The notes under the pieces were generated by a model. The model did no database searches, was not told where the DNA came from, and saw only the letters and a list, made by a program, of their open reading frames with translations. Positions 52,301 through 61,300 of a stretch of 64,000 bases of DNA are shown piece after piece. The position numbers were made by a program, and so were the translations under genes. Source of the stretch: Cyrtodaria siliqua (lineage: Eukaryota; Mollusca; Bivalvia; Adapedonta; Hiatellidae); contig JAWPHD010004381.1 in the NCBI GenBank assembly GCA_037043455.1, forward strand, positions 62,001 through 126,000, given 5' to 3'. Each line of letters opens with the position of its first letter. Position 1 is the stretch's first letter.

Positions 52301-55300
52301 TTACTACAACAGTACGAGGCCGTGTCGTTTGGAGACTCGCTGTTTGGTTGTTATATCCTGATACCTTTGCAGCAGAAACACAGCATACAGTTTCGCAAGG
52401 CAATCTGGACTGAGTATACTGGCATACTCAGAACCTTGTCTATAACTGTACAGGAGGTAAGTCAGGCTTGTCTATATCAGCCATGCCACTTGTCCGTACA
52501 AGGCATACCAAGGCAATTTGGACTGAGTATACTGGCATACTCAGAACCTTGTCTATACCTGTACAGGAGGTCAGTCAAACTTGTCTATATCAGCCATGTC
52601 ACTTGTCTGTACAAGGCATACCAAGGCAGTCTGGACTGAGTATACTGGCATACTCAGAACCTTGTCTATACCTGTACAGGAGGTAAGTCAGACTTGTCTA
52701 TATCAGCCATGGCACTTGTCTGTACAAGGCATACCTAAGCAGTCTGGATTGAGTATACTGGCATACTCAGAACCTTGTCTATACCTGTACAGGAGGTTAG
52801 TCAGACTTGTCTATATCAGCCATGTCACTTGTCTGTACAAGGCATACCAAGGCAGTCTGGACTGAGTATACTGGCATACTCAGAACCTTGTCTATACCTG
52901 TACAGGAGGTAAGTCAGACTTGTCTATATCAGCCATGGCACTTGTCTGTACAAGGCATACCTAAGCAGTCTGGACTGAGTATACTGGCATACTCAGAACC
53001 TTGTATATACCTATACAGGAGGTCACAATCAAACTTGTCTATATCAGCCATGCCACTTGTCTGGATAGAGTATACTGGCATACTCAGAACCTTGTCTATA
53101 CCTGTACAGGAGGTTAGTCAGGCTTGTCTATATCAGCCATGTCACTTGTCTGTACAAGGCATACCAAGGCAATTTGGATTGAGTATACTGGCATACTCCA
53201 GACCTTGTCTATACATGTACAGGAGGTCAGTCAAACTTGTCTATATCAGCCATGTCACTTGTCTGTACAAGGCATACCAAGGCAGTCTGGACTGAGTATA
53301 CTGGCATACTCAGAACCTTGTCTATACCTGTACAGGAGGTAAGTCAGACTTGTCTATATCAGCCATGGCACTTGTCTGTACAAGGCAAACCTAAGCAGTC
53401 TGGACTGAGTATACTGGCATACTCAGAACCTTGTCTATACCTGTACAGGAGGTCAGTCAAACTTGTCTATATCAGCCATGCCACTTGTCTGTACAAGGCA
53501 TACAAAGGCAATCTGGACTGAATATACTGGCATACTCAGAACCTTGTCTATACCAGTACAGGAGGTTAGTCAGACTTGTCTATATCAGTCATGCCACTTG
53601 TCTGTACAAGGAATACCAAGGCAATCTGGACTGCGTATACTGGCTTACTCAGATTCTTGTCTATAACTGTACAGGAGGTTAGTCAAACTTGTCTATATCA
53701 GCCATGCCACTTGTCTGTACAAGGCATACCAAGGCAATCTGGACTGAATATACTGGCCTTGTCTATACATGTACAGGAGGTCAGTCAAACTTGTCTATAT
53801 CAGCCATGTCACTTGTCTGTACAAGGCATACCAAGGCAATCTGGACTGAGTATACTGGCATACTCAGAACCTTGTCTATACCTGTACAGGAGGTTAGTCA
53901 GACTTGTCTATATCAGCCATGCCACTTGTCTGTACAAGGCATACCAAGGCAATCTGGACTGAGTATACTGGCATACTCAGAACCTTGTCTATACCTGTAC
54001 AGGAGGTTAGTCAGACTTGTCTATATCAGCCATGCCACTTGTCTGTACAAGGCATACCAAGGCAATCTGGACTGAGTATACTGGCATACTCAGATCCTTG
54101 TCTATACCTGTACAGGAGGTAAGTCAAACTTGTCTGTATCAGCCATGCCACTTGTATGAATTGAGTATACTGGCATACTCAGAACCTTGTCTATACCTGT
54201 ACAGGAGGTCAGTCAAACTTGTCTGTATCAGCCATGTCACTTGTCTGGATTGAGTATACTGGCATACTCAGAACCTTGTCTATACCTGTACAGGAGGTTA
54301 GTCAGACTTGTCTATATCAGCCATGTCACTTGTCTGTACAAGGCATACCAAGGCAATCTGGATTGAGTATACTGGCATACCTTTAGCTTGTTAACATGAT
54401 TTAATAAATGTAACATGATAACTTCAATAAACAGTTGTCGATTTTCACCAAATATGAATTTTGAAATTTCTTTCAATGAGATTACAGATGAGTTTGACAA
54501 TGAACAAAATTGATGCAGGTGTACAGTACAATTACCCTTGATTTAAAAATATATTTAAAAATAAGCTCATTTTTCAGCTTGTGAGCACGTGTAAGCAGGT
54601 TCTGATTTTCACTAAGTTTGACTTATTGCCCTTGTTCAGGTTATATTTCATATTATCTGTCCATAATTTTGATGTCTTTTACAGGGTTATTGCCCTTGTC
54701 AAGTTAACATTTCAAATTACCTGTCCATAATTTTGACGTGTCTGTTAAGAGAGTTATTGCTCTTGCTGGAGGAAACATCATATTACCTGTCCATAATTTT
54801 GATGTGTCTGTTACAGAGTTAGTGCCCTTGTTCAAGTAAACATATATTTCCAGTCAATAATTTCTAAACCACTTCACATAAGGAAGTGATACTTTATGTG
54901 TGTATGATAGCAAGTCATACATCTTGTTTGTGCAGTTTTCATGTCGAGTCCATAACACCTGAACTGCGTGAGAAAACCGGAACTTAATGAATCTATGTGG
55001 CATAAATAGTCTGTGTTGCACACACAGTTCATGGTTACATATTCAAGGTAACAAAACCGGATGAAACTTAATGAATCCATGTGACATAAAAAGTCTTGTG
55101 TTGCACACACAATTCATAGTTACATGTTGATGGTCACAAAACCGGATGAAGCTTAATGAATCTATGTGGCATAAAAAGTCTTGTGTTGAACACACAATTC
55201 ATGGTTACATGTTCAAGGTCACAGTTCAAGGTCATGTCATTTTGGTGGACGTTTTAGTTAACACCTAAACTAATTCAAATAACGATATGAAATTGTATGT

Positions 55301-58300
55301 GTTTACTTAATAAACTGTGTATCAAGCAACAAATGTTGGCTCCTTATGTTTCAGGTCAAGGTCATGCATTTATGTCTTGTCCATAGCTTGAAAAAACAGG
55401 ATAATACTAATCTGTGAAAATAGACAAGTCATGATACCATAATCAGGATGAATTGTCTTGTTTACTGACGCCTTCTTCAACTCAGTAATAACGTAACAAG
55501 TGTCATATGGCTGCACGTATAACTTACATATGAATTTTGTTGATTACTTATTTAACTTTGCTTCCATCCCTAGTTGCTGATACCTATCCATCACTACTTG
55601 GAGCCTGAGGAGACAGATGTGGAGCTACTGCGACTGATTTACCAGTCACTGTTTGGTACCTCACTACGTCACACCTGGGCACCAGTATTGTACCTCATGG
55701 CAGTTCATCATGTAAACAGGTTCATCTACTCACAGGACGGAAAACACAAAAAGCTGAAGGCAACCATGATCAAGCAGTTACTGGTGACAAAAAATGAGGT
55801 AATTGAATGAAAAAGGCTTTTACGTCCTGTTAACACATCATATTAGGTTATATTGGGACAGCAACCTCAGAGGGAGATGAGATGGATGAAGTTTCCAATC
55901 AGAAATGCCTCCCCAAGGGAGCTAACCGATGTAGGACAGAGGTTTGTAACTGAAGGCCTTATCCACCGAGCTACCAAAGCTGCTGGTGTAGTAGAGTGGG
56001 GCTATGATTACAACATGTGGTGTAGTAGTGTGGGGCTATGATTACAACATGTGGTGTAGTAGAGTGGGGCTATGATTACAACATGCGGTGTAGTAGAGTG
56101 GGGCTATGGTCACAACATGTGGTGTAGAGTGGGGCTATGATTACAACATGTGGTGTAGTAGAGTGGGGCTATGATTACAACATGTGGTGTAGTAGAGTGG
56201 GGCTATGATTACAACACATGTGGTGTAGTAGTGTGGGGCTATGATCACAACATGTGGTGTAGTAGAATGGGGCTATGATTACAACACATGTGGTGTAGTA
56301 GAGTGGGGCTATAATTACAACATGTGGTGTAGTAGTGTGGGGCTATGATTACAACATGTGGTGTAGTAGAGTGGGGCTATGATTACAACCTGTGGTGTAA
56401 TAGAGTGGGTCTATGGTTACAACACGTGGTGTAGTAGTGTGGGGCTATGATTACAACATGTGGTGTAGTAGAAGGGGCTATGATTACAACACATGTGGTG
56501 TAGTAGAGTGGGGCTATGATTACAACACATGTGGTGTAGTAGAGTGGGGCTATGATTACAACACATGTGGTGTAGTAGAGTGGGGCTATAATTACAACAT
56601 GTGGTGTAGTAGTGTGGGGCTATGATTACAACATGTGGTGTAGTAGAGTGGGGCTATGATTACAACCTGTGGTGTAATAGAGTGGGTCTATGGTTACAAC
56701 ATGTGGTGTAGTAGTGTGGGGCTATGATTACAACATGTGGTGTAGTAGAGTGGGGCTATGATTACAACACATGTGGTGTAGTAGTGTGGGGCTATGATCA
56801 CAACATGTGGTGTAGTAGAATGGGGCTATGATTACAACACATGTGGTGTAGTAGAGTGGGGCCATGATTACAACATGAGGTGTAGTAGAGTGGGGCTATG
56901 ATTATAATACATATGGTGCAGTAGAATGGGGCTATGGTTACAACCTGTGGTGCCATGTAAGGCTGATGTAGCTGTTTAACACAATTAACTGATTCAAGTC
57001 TGACTTTGTATGGTATATTATTAGATCACATACCGGGTAAATGACACTCACAATGGCGGACCGGTGGCCAGTTTGATTTTATATGCCCATAGAAACATAT
57101 TTCTAAGTCGTGGCACTGTTTGTTCGTCTGTCTCTCCTTCTGTCTGTATGACCATTAACTTTTCTTTTCCGGACTACTTCGCCTAAACTTCTCAACAGAT
57201 TTTTTTGAAACGTTATAGGAAGTATCGGTATGAATTTTAGTTGTGCAAATCATCACGGTTTGCTAAATCTGTACAGTATTTGTGATATCTGTACAGTATT
57301 TGTGATATCTGTACAGTATTTATGATATCTGTACAGTGTTTGCTATATATGCACTGTTTATTTTATATATATTGTGTTTGTTATATGTGTACAGTGTTTG
57401 TTATATCTGTAGTGTACAGTGTTTATTATATATATGTACAGTGTTTATTAAATATGAACTGTTTATTAGCTCTACTGGCCAAACGGCCAGCAGAGCTTTT
57501 GAGATGGCGAGTTATCCGTCGTCCATCGACTTCTGTTAACTTTTGCCTTTTAAACACTCTAGCACCTTCATTTATTATTTGATGTTTAATACCAAATTTT
57601 GCCAGATTGTTAATATCAATAAAAGCTTGGCAAGTTCGAAAACCACCAGATCGGATTAGTTTCACTGGAGTTACGGCCCTTGATTTGCTGAAAAATGCCA
57701 ATATATTCTGCCTTGTGAACACTCTAGCACCTTCATTTATTATTTGATCTTACCAAACTTGCACATATTGTATATATTAATGAAAGTTTGGATAAGTTCG
57801 AAAACCAGCCAAATCGGATCAGTAACACCAGAGTTATGGCCCTTGTTTTTGTTGAGAAATGTGATTTTCTGCCTTGTGAACACTCTAGCACCTTTATTTA
57901 TTATTTGATCTTTATGAAACTTACAAAGATTGTTAATATCAATGGAAGCTTGGACAAGGTCGAAAATCAGATTAGTAAAAGCAGAGTTATGACCCTTGTT
58001 ATTCCAGTAAAAACAATATATTCTGCCTTGTGAACACTCTTGCACCTTCATTTATTATTTGATCTTTACCAAACTTACATAGGTTGTTAATATCAATGAA
58101 AGCTTAGAAAAATTCGAAAACCAGCCAGATCGGATAGTAACACCAGAGTTATTGACCTTGTTTTGCTGAAAAATGCCATTTTCTGCTTTGTGAACACTCT
58201 AGCACCTTCATTTATTATTTGATCTTTACCAAACTTGCACAGATTGTTAATATCAATAAAAAATAGGACAAGTTTGAAAACCAGCCAGATTGAATCTTTT

Positions 58301-61300
58301 AGACCGGAGTTATGGCCCTTGATTTTCTGAAATATGCTATAATTTGGCCTTGTTAACACGATAGGGCCTTCATTTTTCATCTGATCTTTTACAACCTTTA
58401 CCAGATTATTGAGAGCAATAAAAGCTTGGACATGTTCCAAAACCAGTGAGATCGGGCTGGTAACACCGGAGTTATGGCCCTTGCCTCTTTAAGATGATAG
58501 GGCCTTCATTTTTCATCCGATCTTACCATACTTTACCAGATGGTTAATAATCATTGAAAGCACGGACAAGTTTGAAAACCAGCCAAATCAGATTAGTAAA
58601 ACTGGAGTTACGACCCTTGATTTAGTAAAAAATGCTGTATTTTGCCTCATTAAGACGAGAGGGCCTTCGTTTGGCCGGATTTTAATGAAATTTAGCAGGG
58701 ATGATCAGTACCAAATCTAGTTATGCATATCATCACTGTGTTCTGCTTGAATGATTTTGGCAGAGTTCTGGCCCTTTAAAGACTTTAAAAACACAAACTT
58801 TGTCTGGACTAGATCTCCTGAACCCCTGGCCGGTTTTCAGTGAAAATTTGCAAGGATAATCAGTACCAGGCCTAGTTGTGCATATCATCACCGTGTTCCG
58901 GTCGAATGATTTTTTTGCGGCGTTATAGCCCTTTAAAGGTTTTTTTTGCGGCGTTGTAGCCCTTTAAAGGTTTTGATACATGAACTTTATCTAGACTAGT
59001 CTCTTCTAAACTCCTGGCCAGATTTCAACGAATTTTGGCAGGGATGATGGGTACCAAACCTAGTTGCGCATATCATCACCTTGTTCCAGTTGAATGATTT
59101 TTGGCAGAGTTATGGCCCTTTAAAGGTTTGAATACACTAACTTTGTACAGGCTAGTTCTCCTGAACACCTGGCTGGAATTCAACGAAACCTGGCAGGAAT
59201 GATCAGTACCAAGCCTAGTTGCGCGTATTGTTGTCATGTTCCGGTTGAATGATTTTTAGCTCTACTGATCAGAGATCAGCAGAGCTTATGCCGTGGTGCG
59301 GCGTCCGTCGTCCGTCTGTCTGTCCGTCTGTCCGTCTGTCCGTCCGTCTGTCTGTCCGTAAACTTTTATTTGTAGCGACTACTCCTCTGAAACTACTGGA
59401 TGGATATTCATGAAACTTTACAGAAATGTTGCCCATGAAGTCTAGTTGATCCTAGCAAAAATTCATGTTGATGCGAAATCCAAGATGGCCGCCAAAGCTA
59501 AAAATAGATTTTTAAAATACAAGTTTGTAGCGACTACTTCTTGAAAACTATAAGTGATATTGATATGGGACTTTTTCTAAAATGATCAGCATGACATGAT
59601 GTTGATCCTAGTCGAATATTATTTTGATTCGACCTTAAACATGGCTGCCAGTGGCCATCTTTGTTTACATAGAGTTATATAGTAAAAACTTGTAGCGACT
59701 ACTCCTCTGAAACTCTTAATGGATGTCCATGAAACTTCACAGGAATGTTGCTCTTGATGTCTAGTTGATCCTAGAAAAATTTCAGGCTGGCCGGAAATTC
59801 AAGAAGGCCGCCACGGCTAAAAATAGATTTAAAATTAATAAATTTGTAGCGACTACTTCTTGAAAACTGTAAGTGATATTGATATGGGACGTTTTCTAAA
59901 ATGATCAGCATGACATGATGTTGATCCTTGTCGAAATTTATTTCGATGCGACTTTAAACATGGCCGCTAGCGGCCATCTTTGTTTACATAGATTTATATA
60001 GTAAAAACTTGTAGCGACTACTCCTCTGAAACTACTGGATGGATATTCATGAAACTTTACAGAAATGTTGCCCATGAAGTCTAGTTGATCCTAGCAAAAA
60101 TTCATGTTGATGCAAAATCCAAGATGGCCGCCAAAGCTAAAAATAGATTTTTAAAATACAAGATTGTAGCGACTACTCCTTGAAAACTATAAGTGATATA
60201 GATATGGGACTTTTTCTAAAATGATCAGCATGACATGATGTTGGTCCTTGTCAAAAATCGTTTTGATTCGACGTTAAACATGGCTGCCAGTGGCCATCTT
60301 TGTTTACATAGAGTTATATAGTAAAAACTTGTAGCGACTACTCCTCTGAAACTACTTGACAGATGTCCATGAAACTTCACAGGAATGTCGCTCTTGATGT
60401 CTAATTGATCGTAGCAAAATTTCAGGTCGGCCAGAAATTCAAGATGGCCGCCACAGCTAAAAATAGATTTTTAAAAAATAAGTTTGTAGCGACTACTTCT
60501 TGAAAATTATAAGTGATATTGATATGGGACTTTTTCTAAAATGATCAGCATGACATGATGTTGATCCTTGTGGAAAATTATTTTGATTCAACGTTAAACA
60601 TGGCTGCCATTGGGCATCTTTGGTTACATAGAGTTATATAGTAAAAACTTGTAGCGACTACTCCTCTGAAACTACTTGACGGATGTTCATGAAACTTCAC
60701 AGGAATGTTGCTCTTGATGTCTAGTTGATCCTAGAAAAATTTCAGGTCGGCCGGAAATTCAAGATGGCCACCACAGCTAAAAATAGATTTAAAATAAATA
60801 AGTTTGTAGCGACTACTTCTTCAAAACTATAAGAGATATTGATATAGGACTTTTTCTAAAATGATCAGTATGACATGATGTTGGTCCTTGTCGAAAATCG
60901 TTTTGATTTGACGTTAAACATGGCTACCAGCGGCCATCTTTGTTTACATAGAGTTATATAATGAAAACTTGTAGCGACTACTCCTCTGAAACAACTTTAC
61001 GGATTTTCATGAAACTTCACAGGAATGTTGCTCTTAATGTCTTATTGATCCTAGCAAAATTTCAGGTCGGCCGGAAATTCAAGATGGCCGCCACGGTTAA
61101 AAATAGATTTTCAAAAAACAAGTCCGTAGCGACTACTTCCTGAAATCAAAATCGTTCAGTAGAGCTTCAAGGTCATTGACCTCTTGTTTTTGTTGTAGTT
61201 GTGGCTCTTCAAAGGTTTTAATACACAAACATTGTCTGGACTAGTTCTCTTGAACCCCTGGCCAGATTTCAACAAGACTTGGCACGGATGATCAGTACGA

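Noticed and set aside
51968..54253. Overlapping frames of 70-223 codons (e.g. 51968-52639, 52807-53295)
   Set aside because: They are read-through of exon 22 and its duplicated 3' part in the 113-base array.
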